Assembly: GCA_024180945.1 (NCBI GenBank)
Contig: JAKSGN010000041.1
Span: 2,790,001-2,854,000 of the forward strand
Length of the DNA: 64,000 bases
From: Macrophomina tecta
Lineage: Eukaryota; Ascomycota; Dothideomycetes; Botryosphaeriales; Botryosphaeriaceae
Reading direction: 5' to 3'
Translations under genes and position numbers: made by a program
In this document: positions 1 through 11,205 of the stretch, one piece after another
How the letters are laid out: each line of letters begins with the position of its first letter
How positions within the stretch are numbered: position 1 is the stretch's first letter
Notes under the pieces: generated by a model
The model's database searches: none
Told to the model about the DNA's origin: nothing
What the model saw: only the letters and a program-made list of their open reading frames with translations

Positions 1-359
1 GGGGCGGAGAGAGAAAAGCGTTGAAGACGCCCCCGGCTTGCCGGGCTGCTGTTTGTTGGCTCGGCGCTGTGCTCTCAATTTCCGACGGGCCCCTTAAACC
101 GCGCGACTCAGCCGCAGCGTCAGCCTTCAGTTTCTCCGCAGCAAAGTTTCTTGTCCTCTACGCGTCCTTCCTTCGCCGTCTGATTGCTTGCCCCGGCGTT
201 GTGAGCAAGGCTGGGCATTGTTGCTGGTGTTTGCGCATAAGTTTAGCAGGTCCGACTTCTCCGATCCCTTCGAAACCAATCCCGCCGCTACTTTCCACCC
301 TCAACCCGCCGCGCGCGCTTCCTCCACATCCACGCGACCTGCAAACACCAACCGCCGCA
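1..359 (+). other. 5' flank of the elongase gene
   Basis: This is promoter and 5' UTR for the elongase that starts at 360. The reading frame is open upstream from about position 21, but that extension has no resemblance to an elongase N terminus, so the family-typical start at 360 is preferred. No other gene is visible here. Confidence 0.5.
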
Positions 360-1554
360 ATGTCGAAGCCAGATTGGATCCAGATCGGTGCGCCGACTCT
401 CGACCGGCCGTTTGGCATTCAGCTGTGGCCCATTTTCGAGAAGGCCTTCGAGACGGTCAAGGGCTACAAGCCGCAGGACTTCCGCTTCGTCCAGGGCGAG
501 ACACCCTTGTCTACACTCCAATCCTGCGCCATCATGCTCGTCTCCTACTACGTTCTCATATTCGGAGGTCGCGAGGTCATGAAGAACTATCCCGCGTTGA
601 AGCTCAATGGCTTGTTCAAGATCCACAACTTCTACCTGACGGCCATTAGCGGAATTTTGCTGGTGCTGTTCTTGGAGCAGCTGATCCCCGAAATCGTGCG
701 CAATGGCGTTTTCCACGCCATTTGCGACCATGAGGGTGGCTGGACCGATAAGTTGGTCATTTTGTACTATGTGGGTTTGCGCAGATTCTCTGTGTGTTGC
801 GGTGAATATTGCTAATTTTCTCCACAGCTCAACTACCTGACCAAGTACCTGGAGTTCATCGATACCATTTTCCTCTTCTTGAAGAAGAAGCCATTGAGTC
901 CGTATTTCCAGGTAGCAACCTTTGACGTATAAGCTGACCGCCACAGCCTTCCTGCACACCTACCACCACGGCGCGACCGCCCTTCTCTGCTACACCCAGC
1001 TGATCGGCCACACCTCCGTGTCATGGGTACCCATCACCCTGAACTTGACCGTCCACGTGGTTATGTACTGGTACTACTTCCAAAGCGCCCGTGGCATCAA
1101 GATTTGGTGGAAGAAGTATATCACGATCATGCAGATCATCCAGTTCGTTCTGGATCTCGGTAAGCGTTCTTGACTGTGATTCAATTGTCCGTCTAACCCG
1201 CAACCAGGCTTCGTCTACTTTGCGTCCTGGACCTACTTTACCTCGACCTACTTCCCTTGGCTCCCGAACGCTGGCAAGTGCGCCGGCGAGGAGTTCGCGG
1301 CTATTGCTGGCATTGCCATTCTTACCTCGTACCTGTTCCTCTTCATCCTCTTCTACATCGCTACATACAAGAAGCCGGTCCCGAAGGGCCGTGGCCGCGC
1401 CAAGAGTGCTCTGGTCGAGATGAAGGACGAGAAGGTGCCCACCGTTGGTGCTGTCCGCCGCCGTCTCAGCGGCGCCTCGCAGTCTCTTGCCAACGGCTAC
1501 TCCCCCGCCGCCGCCTTGCCGAACGGCAGGGTGACTCGCTCCCGAAAGGCATAA
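360..1554 (+). CDS. ELO-family very-long-chain fatty acid elongase
   Basis: This is a GNS1/SUR4-type 3-ketoacyl-CoA synthase, the condensing enzyme that extends acyl-CoA with malonyl-CoA in the endoplasmic reticulum for sphingolipid and VLCFA synthesis. Four exons are deduced: 360-770, 828-897, 947-1159 and 1208-1554, giving 346 aa, the usual fungal length (about 345). The histidine box HTYHH lies just after the exon 2/3 junction ([16 protein letters not shown]). It is followed by the family-typical stretch [21 protein letters not shown] and several hydrophobic helices. The C terminus is basic (RVTRSRKA), which may serve ER retention. The exon 2/3 intron contains two possible AGs; the second one restores the family sequence. 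The paralogue (Elo1, Elo2 or Elo3) cannot be assigned from sequence alone. Confidence 0.93.
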
Positions 1555-2339
1555 GCGTACAATCACCTATAAGCGCCTGGCCGCGCACTTACGTTCAAGC
1601 GTCGAACCTTTTGGATTCTTCAGGCACAAAGATTAGGGAACGGAAATGGGCAGCTACGGCACTATTTTGACAACGAAACTCTTCTCCATAGAGGAGCATG
1701 ATGGGCGGGCGGACATGGACATGAATTTTCGAACCTTTGGTTTCCGGTTCCTCGGTGGATACCCCCGATCATAAGGCATGAAGGGGCTGCTCTGAGTGGC
1801 TTTTCCCTTTTTTGGGGCGTTCTTATTATTACGGTTGTTTGGAGATGAGAACAGCTCCGCGTAGACGGTATGGCATTAACAGCATTGTAATAAGAAAACA
1901 GCCTTCGTTATGTATGAACGAGTAGCATAGATGTACTTTGTAGCATGGGGAGGGCGCGCGAATGGGTCCCTTAGATACTTCAGTGGATAATGCATAATCG
2001 GTTCGCTCGCACATGGTGCAGATAGTGGAGGCTCCAGCGCGTCCCGAGCAGATGGCACCACGATGAATATGTCCAATGGCACCAGCACCAATACCGGGGG
2101 AATAGACGTGTCAGCAGCATGAGTCAGGATTTCGGTCGCTTCAATTCGCATGGGTATTCGGCACGTGACGTGAAATTGAGGGAAGAATCCGGGATTGGGC
2201 GGTGCTAGGACCGTCAACTCACACCACCAAAGTATCTCGCTGCAACTGGCATTAAAAACAGCTCAAACACTCGCATCTCCGCAGCACGCACCCACGCCCT
2301 TCCTGCATCAAATTCCCAGCCCACAACCCGGCCTATATA
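1555..2339. other. Intergenic, elongase 3' end to COX6 promoter
   Basis: No coding sequence is supported in these 785 bases. The last 180 bases hold candidate COX6 promoter elements, listed separately. Confidence 0.5.
2162..2198 (+). promoter_or_regulatory. Candidate COX6 promoter elements (CACGTGAC and inverted CCAAT)
   Basis: CACGTGAC at 2162-2169 matches the E-box recognised by Cbf1-type bHLH factors. ATTGG at 2194-2198 is an inverted CCAAT box, the site of the HAP/CBC complex that controls respiratory genes in fungi. Both lie 140-180 bases before the COX6 start. These are consensus matches only. Confidence 0.35.
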
Positions 2340-3215
2340 ATGTCCGCCAGCCTTTTCCGCGTCGCGGCTCGCGCCAGCCGCCCGACCTTTGTCCGCGCCG
2401 CTGCGCCCGTCTCTGCTGTCCGCTTCCCCAAGAGCTTCAGCACCACCGTCCGGAGGTCTTCCGACGAGCATCACGAGGAGAGCTTCGAGGAGTTCACTGC
2501 CAGGTACGGAACGACCGATTCGCGCACCCCCTGGATCGCCAATGGCTGCGCTGCCATTGGGACAGGACCTCTGCAGGCTCTGCCATCCTACCGCCATGCC
2601 GCGAGCTGCGCGCCCGTCGCGCCTGCAACACCTACTACGGTCACCGAGCTGACATGAATTGCGGCCAATGACAGGTACGAGAAGGAGTTCGATGCTGTTC
2701 AGGATGTTTTCGAGCTTCAGGTACGTTCTGCCTGCTTTCCTTTGATCCGCGGTGATACTCGGCCTGTGCGGGCCAGGTCGCCGACCTCATCGACCCCCAA
2801 CCCCCCCGATGACGCGCAAAAACACCCAAGCTGACAGCAACTGATCGCGAGCAGCGTAACCTGAACAACGCTTTCGCCTACGATCTCGTTCCTTCCACCT
2901 CCGTTATTACCGCTGCCCTCAAGGCCGCTAGGCGCGTCAACGACTTCCCCACTGCCGTCAGGATTTTTGAGGGTGCGTTTCCGTCGTCCTATTTTGCGCT
3001 GTCCAAGTCTTCGTCTACCGCCCCGCGCATCTCAAAGGGCTGCTGCGATGGAAATTGAGTTGGTGATGGGGGAACTGTGCTGACTTTGTGTCATAGGCAT
3101 CAAGGCGAAGGTCGAGAACAAGGGCCAGTACGAGGAGTACCTGAAGGAGCTTGAGCCCCTCCGGGAAGAGCTCGGTGTTGCTCTTAAGGAGTCGCTCTAC
3201 CCCGAGTCGCAGTAA
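2340..3215 (+). CDS. COX6: Cytochrome c oxidase subunit VI (COX6/Va)
   Basis: This is a nuclear-encoded subunit of respiratory complex IV, on the matrix side of the inner mitochondrial membrane. Four exons are deduced: 2340-2503, 2675-2720, 2855-2972 and 3097-3215, giving 148 aa, the same length as yeast Cox6. The N terminus is an arginine- and serine-rich presequence without acidic residues (about residues 1-38), as expected for mitochondrial import. The mature part contains FEEFTARYEKEF and the helical segment RNLNNAFAYDLVPS, followed by the conserved C terminus LREELGVALKESLYPES. The start codon overlaps a TATATAA string at 2334-2340; there is no other in-frame Met in exon 1. Confidence 0.95.
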
Positions 3216-4077
3216 ACAGATTCAAGTCCACTTTTAGAGCATATCCGGTTGAATAATGGTCGGCCTTGTGGGTTGGGGTTGATGGAGGACAAGAGCGCAG
3301 GATCGGGTAGTTGCTGTCAAGCCGTCGGAAGGCAGTAGACAGAGCGGAAAAAATGCGAGGAGGGCGACTTGTATCATCATCACACGGCATGGAGACGTCG
3401 TGCACGTACAATAGTCGTAACTTTCTGCGCTGCTCCAAGGCAATTGTACAGCTGTCAAACACTGCGTCGCGCCACCCGTCACCTTCTACTCAATCACGCG
3501 AGTATCCAACGTAAACATCCAACTTCAATGCCTATCTGTGGAGCACTATCATTTTTCTGTCCTTTTCTTCATGACGGGACACGGAGGAGCGCTTGTCTCG
3601 CATAGATTGCGGCCCACAGACGAACCGAGACTCCTTTCCCAAAGCTATTTCCTAATCCAGAAGTATCATGAGATATCTCACAGGCACACGGCAACGGGCG
3701 GTGACGGTAAGATTGCCGATGATGCCGATTACGGGCGGGATTTACATTCGACTAGGCGCTCATTGGTCGGTCACTGATAATCAGCTGAAGACACTGAAAA
3801 GGAAGATCCGCGTGAAGTTTTACAAGTCCTTAAGAAGCATCACCAAGGAGACGCGCAGAGCTACGCAGAATGCGCTCTCCCGACATGGTTAGCATGACGC
3901 CGTGGTGCATGAAAAGAGGAGGCGCTTGGCATCAAAGGCCGGGCCGATCAAGGACCCCCGCCCCCCACCACGAACTTTACTTCAAGCTCTTGCCTCCGAA
4001 CTTTTTCTATGCCGTGAACCCTCCACCCCACGGTCCTACGCCAAACGCCGCCACGCGTGAATAGTCGCCGCCTGAAA
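3216..4077. other. Intergenic, COX6 to ADE6
   Basis: These 862 bases contain only short overlapping ORFs in several frames and nothing recognisable. The last part is the ADE6 promoter and 5' leader. Confidence 0.5.
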
Positions 4078-7000
4078 ATGGCTGCGACGCAAGACCCTTA
4101 CCTGGTCATTCCAGGCTCCTCCGCCTTCTCTGACTTCCGCTGCGCAAAGCTCGCGCGCGAGTTGGGCGCGGAGGAAGTGCGCGCCATTTGGCTTCACTTT
4201 GTCAATCCCACTGGTGAGCTGGAGAGCGACCAATTGAAGACCCTCGAGCAACTGCTATACTACGGCGATGTTCCGCGCGCCGATGACCATCTGTACCAGA
4301 CCATCCTCGATGCCCTCACCCGCAATGGTGAGCCTCGCGATCAGAACACCGCCCTCTTTTACGTTTGCCCCCGTCCTGGCACCATATCGCCCTGGAGCAC
4401 CCAGGCCACCGGCATCGCTCATGTGTGCGGCCTCAAGGAGTCGGTGAGGCGCGTCGAGCGCGGCATGGTCATTGCTGCCACCTTCCCCGAGGATAAGCGA
4501 CCCTCCGCCAACGAGATCCCGCACCCGGACCTCCTCCACGACCGCATGACCCAGACGATCAGCAGATCGCAGCCGGACCTGAACTACACTTTTGGAGAGC
4601 ATGAGCCCGCGCCCGCGACGAGCGTTGATCTGCAGGCGGAGGGCAGCACGCCCAAGGAAGCGCTTCAGAAGGCGAACCGCGAGCTGGGTTTGGCTCTGGA
4701 TGACGCCGAGATGGACTATCTCGTGGAGGCCTACACTGAGCACTTGAAGAGAGGCCCTGTGGATGTGGAGCTGTTCATGTTTGCCCAGGTTAACTCGGAG
4801 CACTGCAGGCATAAGCAGTTCAATGCCGATTGGACGATTGATGGCGTCAAGAAGCCTATGAGCTTGTTTGGCATGATCAAAAACACGCACAAGAAAAATC
4901 CGCGCTACACTGTCAGCGCGTACAGTGATAATGCGGCGGTTTTGGAGGGCGATAATGCTAGCTTCTGGGCTCCGAACAATGCTACTGGCGAATGGGTTCA
5001 AACAAAGGAACTTGTTCACTTCCTGGCCAAGGTAGAGACTCACAACCATCCCACTGCCGTATCACCCTACCCCGGTGCTGCCACTGGTTCAGGCGGTGAA
5101 ATCAGGGACGAGGGTGCTGTTGGCCGCGGCTCTAAGCCCAAAGCTGGTCTTAGCGGATTCAGTGTTTCGGACCTCCACATCCCCGGCTTTGAGCAGCCAT
5201 GGGAGTTGGACGTTGGTAGGCCAGCGCATATAGCGAGCAGCTTGGACATCATGCTCGAGGCTCCCATTGGAAGCGCCGCTTTCAACAACGAATTTGGTCG
5301 TCCTTGCACCACTGGATACTTTCGTACGCTCACCACCAAGATTCCCGTCAACGAAAAGGACGTCGAAGTTAGGGGCTACCACAAGCCTATCATGATTGCT
5401 GGTGGTGTTGGTACTATCAGGCCACAGTTCGCGCTGAAGGATCCTGAGCTGGTCACTCCTGGTGACCATCTCATTGTCTTGGGAGGCCCCGCCATGCTCA
5501 TCGGTCTGGGCGGTGGTGCTGCATCGAGTGTCCAATCTGGTGAGGGTTCGGTCGAGCTTGATTTTGCAAGTGTGCAGAGAGGCAACGCAGAGGTGCAAAG
5601 GAGAGCGCAGGAAGTTATCAACACCTGTACCTCGCTAGGCCTTCAAAACCCCATCAAATTCATCCACGACGTAGGCGCCGGTGGCCTTTCGAACGCGCTG
5701 CCTGAACTGGTCCACGATTCCGGGCTCGGTGCCACCTTCGAACTTCGCGAAGTCGACAACGCAGACAAGGGTATGAGCCCTCTTCAAATCTGGTGCTGTG
5801 AGGCGCAAGAGCGTTACGTCATGGCTGTTGGTCCCGATGGACTCGATCTTTTCAAGCGTATTTGCAAGAGGGAACGCTGCGGTTTCTCGGTTGTCGGTGA
5901 AGCAACTGGTGAGAGATCCTCTCACAACAACCAACTCATCCTTATGGACCGCGACTCTCCGGAATATCCTAAGCCAATTGATCTGCCTATGTCGGTTCTC
6001 TTCGGAAAGCCGCCAAAGATGTCAAGGGTCGTGGATTCGAGGAAGCTCAAGCTACCCGTCTTTGATACTAGCTTGACTTCTTACATCTCGGATATTGAGC
6101 CTGAAGGACTTTTCCCTGAAGCTGTTTCCAGAGTCCTCTCTCTTCCCTCGGTTGCCTCGAAGTCTTTCCTCATCACTATCGGTGACCGTACCGTTGGTGG
6201 TCTTACTGTCCGCGACCAGATGGTCGGACCGTGGCAGACTCCCGTCGCCGATGTCTCGGTGACTGCAACTTCGCTCCTTCCTGGCGTCAAGACTGGTGAG
6301 GCTATGGCTATGGGTGAAAGACCCAACCTGGCTCTCATCTCTGCTGCTGCTTCTGCCCGTATGTCAGTCGCTGAGTCTCTCATGAACCTTGCTGCTGCCA
6401 GTATTCCTGAACGTCTTTCCCGCGTCCGCCTCTCTGCAAACTGGATGGCCGCTAGTAGCCACCCTGGCGAGGGCGCAGCTCTGTACGAAGCTGTTGAGGC
6501 CATTGGTATGGACCTTTGCCCCGAATTGGGCATCAGCATTCCCGTTGGAAAAGACTCCATGTCTATGAAAATGAAGTGGCAGGATCCAGCCTCGAAGGAG
6601 GGTAGGGAAGTCACTGCTCCTCTCTCATTGGTCATTTCTGCATTTGCGCCAGTTGACCTCATCGATCGGACTTGGACACCCGCACTTCACCGCCTTGAGG
6701 ACGTTGGCGAGACCATCCTCCTTTTCGTTGATCTTGCCCAAGGCAAAAAGGCCATGGGTGGCTCTGCCATCGCCCAGGTCTTTGGCCAAGTTGGCGACGA
6801 GGCGCCAGACGTCCGCGATGCCGACCTGCTCAAGGACTTCTACGACGCAATTGAGCAGCTTCATGAGGCCGGCATCGTGCTAGCCTACCATGACCGTTCA
6901 GACGGTGGTCTCTTCACCACTTTGGTTGAGATGATGTTCGCCGGTCGTACTGGTCTGGAGGTCATGTTGGACGAACTCAGCCCCAGCAAGGACACTAAGG

Positions 7001-8214
7001 ATCTGATCGAAGGCCTCTTCAACGAAGAACTTGGTGCTGTCTTCCAGGTCAGGAAGAAGGATGAGATTGAGTTCCGCAGGTGTTTCGCCACCTGCGGTCC
7101 GCCTGCTGGGATGATCAAGAAGATTGGTCGCGTACCCGTCGCTACCAAGCAGAACCTGGTGTTGACCAAGGATGCTCGTGTTGTCTACAAGGAGAGCCGA
7201 AAGGAACTCCAGCGTCAGTGGTCTGCTACATCTTACTATATGCAGAGACTCCGTGACAACCCGGCCTGCGCTGACTCGGAGTACGAGAACATCAGCGATG
7301 ATGTCGACCCTGGCCTCGCTTACAACCTGACCTTCAACCCGAAGGACAATATTTTGCCCATTACAACCTCGCTTACCTCGATGGTTGCGGCAAGGCCCCG
7401 TGTTGCCATTCTCCGTGAGGAGGGTGTTAACGGTCAAGCTGAAATGGCTTTCGCATTCAACGTCGCCGGCTTCTCGGCCATCGATGTCCACATGACTGAT
7501 ATCCTTACTGGCCGCGTCTCTCTCGCCTCTTTCGTTGGTCTCGCTGCTTGCGGCGGTTTCTCGTACGCCGACGTCTTGGGCGCTGGTCAGGGCTGGGCGA
7601 AGAGTGTCCTCCTCCACCCTGAAGCGCGTAAGGAGTTCCAAGCCTTCTTTGAGCGCAAGGACACGTTCGCTCTCGGCGTCTGCAACGGCTGCCAGTTTCT
7701 TTCCCGTGTCAAGGAGCTCATCCCCGGCTGCCAGTCATGGCCGACTTTTGAGCGCAATCTCAGCGAGCAGTACGAAGCTCGCGTATGCATGGTCGAGGTC
7801 CAGGACCCGCCTGCCACGGCTACCACGCCACAGTCCGTATTCCTTCACGGCATGCACGGCTCCATGCTGCCTATTGTCGTCGCCCACGGCGAAGGCCGCG
7901 CCACCTTCGCAGCCTCGTCTCCCGCGGTGGTGTCGTCACCGGAGCAGCTGCAGAGTGACGGCCTCGTCGCCATGCGCTACGTCGACAACTACAAGCGGCC
8001 GACGGAGCGCTATCCCTTCAACCCCAACGGCAGCCCGAACGGCATCACCGGTGTAAGGAGCCCGGATGGGAGGGTCCTCGCGATGATGCCGCACCCGGAG
8101 CGCACGATCCTCAAGGATGTGGTGAGCTGGGCGCCGAAGGAGATGCAGGAGCAATGGGGAGAATTTGGACCGTGGGTGCGAATGTTCAAGAGTGCGAGGA
8201 GGTGGGTTGGTTGA
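4078..8214 (+). CDS. ADE6: Phosphoribosylformylglycinamidine (FGAM) synthase
   Basis: This enzyme catalyses the fourth step of de novo purine synthesis: FGAR + glutamine + ATP to FGAM. It is a single intronless exon of 1378 aa, the length of large single-chain eukaryotic FGAM synthases. The start at 4078 has a good context (GAAAATGGC); an in-frame GTG at 4057 is ignored. The N-terminal domain is followed by the linker with [15 protein letters not shown] and the first AIRS-type half with [20 protein letters not shown] second AIRS-like half follows. The C-terminal class I glutaminase carries the nucleophile in GVCNGCQFL and the His/Glu pair in MMPHPERT. It is a cytosolic enzyme. Confidence 0.97.
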   Translation: MAATQDPYLVIPGSSAFSDFRCAKLARELGAEEVRAIWLHFVNPTGELESDQLKTLEQLLYYGDVPRADDHLYQTILDALTRNGEPRDQNTALFYVCPRPGTISPWSTQATGIAHVCGLKESVRRVERGMVIAATFPEDKRPSANEIPHPDLLHDRMTQTISRSQPDLNYTFGEHEPAPATSVDLQAEGSTPKEALQKANRELGLALDDAEMDYLVEAYTEHLKRGPVDVELFMFAQVNSEHCRHKQFNADWTIDGVKKPMSLFGMIKNTHKKNPRYTVSAYSDNAAVLEGDNASFWAPNNATGEWVQTKELVHFLAKVETHNHPTAVSPYPGAATGSGGEIRDEGAVGRGSKPKAGLSGFSVSDLHIPGFEQPWELDVGRPAHIASSLDIMLEAPIGSAAFNNEFGRPCTTGYFRTLTTKIPVNEKDVEVRGYHKPIMIAGGVGTIRPQFALKDPELVTPGDHLIVLGGPAMLIGLGGGAASSVQSGEGSVELDFASVQRGNAEVQRRAQEVINTCTSLGLQNPIKFIHDVGAGGLSNALPELVHDSGLGATFELREVDNADKGMSPLQIWCCEAQERYVMAVGPDGLDLFKRICKRERCGFSVVGEATGERSSHNNQLILMDRDSPEYPKPIDLPMSVLFGKPPKMSRVVDSRKLKLPVFDTSLTSYISDIEPEGLFPEAVSRVLSLPSVASKSFLITIGDRTVGGLTVRDQMVGPWQTPVADVSVTATSLLPGVKTGEAMAMGERPNLALISAAASARMSVAESLMNLAAASIPERLSRVRLSANWMAASSHPGEGAALYEAVEAIGMDLCPELGISIPVGKDSMSMKMKWQDPASKEGREVTAPLSLVISAFAPVDLIDRTWTPALHRLEDVGETILLFVDLAQGKKAMGGSAIAQVFGQVGDEAPDVRDADLLKDFYDAIEQLHEAGIVLAYHDRSDGGLFTTLVEMMFAGRTGLEVMLDELSPSKDTKDLIEGLFNEELGAVFQVRKKDEIEFRRCFATCGPPAGMIKKIGRVPVATKQNLVLTKDARVVYKESRKELQRQWSATSYYMQRLRDNPACADSEYENISDDVDPGLAYNLTFNPKDNILPITTSLTSMVAARPRVAILREEGVNGQAEMAFAFNVAGFSAIDVHMTDILTGRVSLASFVGLAACGGFSYADVLGAGQGWAKSVLLHPEARKEFQAFFERKDTFALGVCNGCQFLSRVKELIPGCQSWPTFERNLSEQYEARVCMVEVQDPPATATTPQSVFLHGMHGSMLPIVVAHGEGRATFAASSPAVVSSPEQLQSDGLVAMRYVDNYKRPTERYPFNPNGSPNGITGVRSPDGRVLAMMPHPERTILKDVVSWAPKEMQEQWGEFGPWVRMFKSARRWVG

Positions 8215-8819
8215 TCGCTTGTTTGTTGCTTTACTTTCGTTTTCTTTGTGGATCGGTTGGGCTGGCGTTCTACAGAGTGGACCTCGACTCATTGTTCATT
8301 CTTATGAGAAAAATAAAAAGACGTGGGTGGGATTTCTTAGCTTGAAGGCACTCGGATGGTGGGATAGGTATGAGACTGGGCTATCTAGCGTGGTTAGATG
8401 CGTGATTTTACGTGGTTAAGATATAGCAATGTTATGTACTGCCTCTCATGAGGGTATGAAAGTTGTGATAGCGACAAGCTGGTGTTGTCCCGGCCACTTC
8501 GGCCGTCACTTCTTCATTCAGGTACTCTCTCTTCTCCAATATGAATACGTAAATCTCAGTGACTATTTCAAGACGGCCCGTGTTCCTCATGCAGCGACGT
8601 TTCCGGGTCCGCGATATTTGCTTGACGACGGAGGAGCCGAGTGGCAGTGACCAGTAGCAAGCGGGCAAGTGTAGCCGAGAGCGCGGACCCGTAATTACGT
8701 GTGCCCCAAGCTCCGTCGCAGCTCCGACTTTCCAACCCCAAACGCCCATTCGCGACAACACCTTTCCTTTCCTTCTACAACTACCCCTTCACGTATCTCC
8801 AAACCCAGTAGCCACCAAA
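8215..8819. other. Intergenic, ADE6 to TLG1
   Basis: No gene is supported in these 605 bases. They hold the ADE6 3' UTR and the TLG1 promoter; the final 120 bases are pyrimidine-rich, as is common in fungal leaders. Confidence 0.5.
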
Positions 8820-9821
8820 ATGATGAATGCAACGAATGACGAGGACCCTTTCCTCCAGGTCCAAGCGTACGTATCCTCGCCAACAAAAACTCATGCTCTC
8901 TCTCCCGCATTCCCACTTCTGCCTTCGCGCGAAAAATACATGATCTATACTTCATTCCCACCTAACTCGCTTCCCACGAGAAACACCCTATCCATGCTCG
9001 CATGAAAACTGCTAAAATCCCGCTCCTTCGTGACAGGGACGTCCTTCACCTGCTCAACAACACGCGCCCGCTCTTCCAATCCTATCTCCGCATCCGCTCC
9101 TCGGCCTTGTCGCCGTCCTCGCCCGAGCTCGTCGAGGCGCGCCAGGAGCTCGAGCAGTCGCTCACGGACCTCAGCGCCGACCTGCAGGACCTGGTCGACA
9201 GCGTACGCGCCGTCGAGCGCGACCCATACCGCTTCGGCCTCGAGATCGACGAGGTCGAGCGCCGGCGCCGGCTCGTCGAGGACGTGGGGAAGGAAGTTGA
9301 GAATATGCGCAAGGAACTCCTGCGCACGCTGTCGAAGGGGAAGGGTGCGGTTGGTGCTGACGGCAATCCGGACGTTTTGCCCGACCCGGACGGGTTTGCA
9401 GATGTGGAGGGGGAAGGGGAGGATGATGATGATGCCTATAAGGCGTTGGAGCAGGAACGGCAGATGGAACTCATGCAGGAGCAGGATCAGGCGCTAGATG
9501 GCGTGTTTCGGACTGTGGGAAGCTTGAGGATGCAGGCAGATGAGATGGGAAGAGAGTTGGAGGAGCAGGGTGGCATGCTGGATGAGGTGGACACGGTGGC
9601 GGATCGCGTGGGCGGGAAGCTGCAGAGCGGGTTGAAGAGAGTGGGTTGGGTGATACAGCAGAATGAGGGTGAGTTCGGGGTCGGTGCGCTTTTGGCGGGT
9701 GGGCAGCGATTTTTTGGTTTTTGCTAACATCGTGCGTGTTGCAGACAAGTATTCTAGCTGCTGCATCGCAGTGCTGATCTTCGTCCTCATCCTCATTCTG
9801 GTTCTGCTTGTGGTTCTCTGA
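8820..9821 (+). CDS. TLG1: Qc-SNARE of the late Golgi/endosome (Tlg1/syntaxin-6 type)
   Basis: This is a membrane-fusion SNARE for endosome-to-TGN traffic. Three exons are deduced: 8820-8866, 9037-9668 and 9745-9821, giving 251 aa. The short first exon encodes the typical N terminus ending EDPFLQVQ-ADVLHLLNNT, with the junction inside the alanine codon. Residues from about 5 to 100 form the N-terminal helical bundle. An acidic linker (GEGEDDDDAYKALEQER) precedes the SNARE heptad helix (DQALDGVFRTVGSLRMQADE onward). A 20-residue hydrophobic tail anchor ends the protein, preceded by SSCC, a candidate palmitoylation site. The last intron has a good branch site (GCTAAC at 9723-9728). Two Met codons open the ORF; the first is used here. 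Confidence 0.88.
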
Positions 9822-11205
9822 GGCCACCAAATTACTGTCTGGATATTCAACTCTGCGACAGAAACAAGCTACGCGCATGCCATATACGAGGGCTACAGAG
9901 ATGGATCACCTGCGAAGAGATTTTCCATGGGACCTCAGGCAATCAACCAACGACGACTCGGCACATCTTAATGCATCTGTCAGCAGATGTTCTCTGATCA
10001 ATCTATCGATACGCGCGCGAACGACTGTCCTTACGCCCTGAAGCAAGGGACTGCGCGACACGTTACATGGAAAGGTATCGTCAGGCGTTTCAGGCCGTAC
10101 CTACCCTTGAGCTCGAGGAGCGATCAAGTATTCCGGAATCGTCGTCCCACAGAAGGGAAAGAACGCGGAAACAGGGGCAAAAGTGAGGGCAAAATCTTGA
10201 CTATCGAAGGGTTGATTTCAGTGCTCCTAGTCGCGGAGACCCACCCTATGGAGCACACTTGCAGTTCCCCGTGCTGGCAGGAGGCAGCTTCGAACTTTAT
10301 GGGAGGCTCAGGGGAGAAACTGGTGAAAGTTTTCAAAATGCATCCTTGTGGCATTACTTATTGTCGCCACGCAATCAACTCATCCAAAACCTCAGAGGTT
10401 TGTCAACTCTAACAATACTTCTAGGACCTAAAGAATACATGTTATCAAAGGTTATGAAGCGCAAATTCTTGGCAGGAGTGATGGTAGTCATCCGTGATGG
10501 CAACACCTGCCCCTTTCCTACCACTGCTTCCAAGCTGCGCGTGGCGCTCTAAACCGCGCTTTGGAGGATCTGAGTGGTCGGAATCCTCTAGATACATTCC
10601 TGGTCTCTCTACTTTCCGCGGAAGCCCGAAGCATTGGCGCATTCCAAGCGCCCAGCCTCTAGAAACTACCGGAATGCAGTTCGAGCTCATGTCCAAAGTC
10701 AAGCGACTTTCGACAAGCCTTTCTTTCTTGGTCTAGAGTGGCTGGCAAACTTGGACTACCGACATGCTTCCGATCCTGGGCTCATTCAACTCACCCCAAC
10801 CTCTTGCAAGTTCTCTGCTAGCCTCACATTTCCTGGGTACCATATCTAGGCTCTTGAAGATGGGACAGCCTGCTTCGTCTCCCAGGAACTCGCTGGCTGC
10901 TTCTCTGATTCCTTGCTTACTATTCCTCTGCCATATGAGTAGAAGGATTCTGCGGTTCGCACGCTCTCTAACTGCCAACAGACTGCAGCAGCAACGAGGA
11001 CTGTGCAATCTTATCTTTCACAAAACTCGTCCTGCTAACCACACACTCAAGGAGACAGCTCGACCAATTGTGGTTCATCGCTCAGCGTTCTCCCTTTCCA
11101 CGGAGGAGCCACCGGTAACCACGCGGTGTGCGCATCTTCCGATCTAGGCCTTCAGGTCAAAAGGGCATCTGAAAAGGGGCGTGGAAAACATTCCGCGCAG
11201 TTAAA
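9822..11205. other. Gene-poor stretch, TLG1 to membrane-protein gene
   Basis: About 1.4 kb contain only ORFs up to 141 codons, overlapping one another in several frames, without recognisable motifs or splice-linked exons. No repeat, tRNA or transposon signature is seen. The longest (9987-10412, +) looks random in composition. Confidence 0.4.

Noticed and set aside
4057..4077. GTG start for ADE6
   Set aside because: Eukaryotic nuclear genes start at ATG; the ATG at 4078 gives the normal N terminus.
4255..5049. Antisense ORFs across ADE6
   Set aside because: Mirror frames of a highly conserved enzyme gene.
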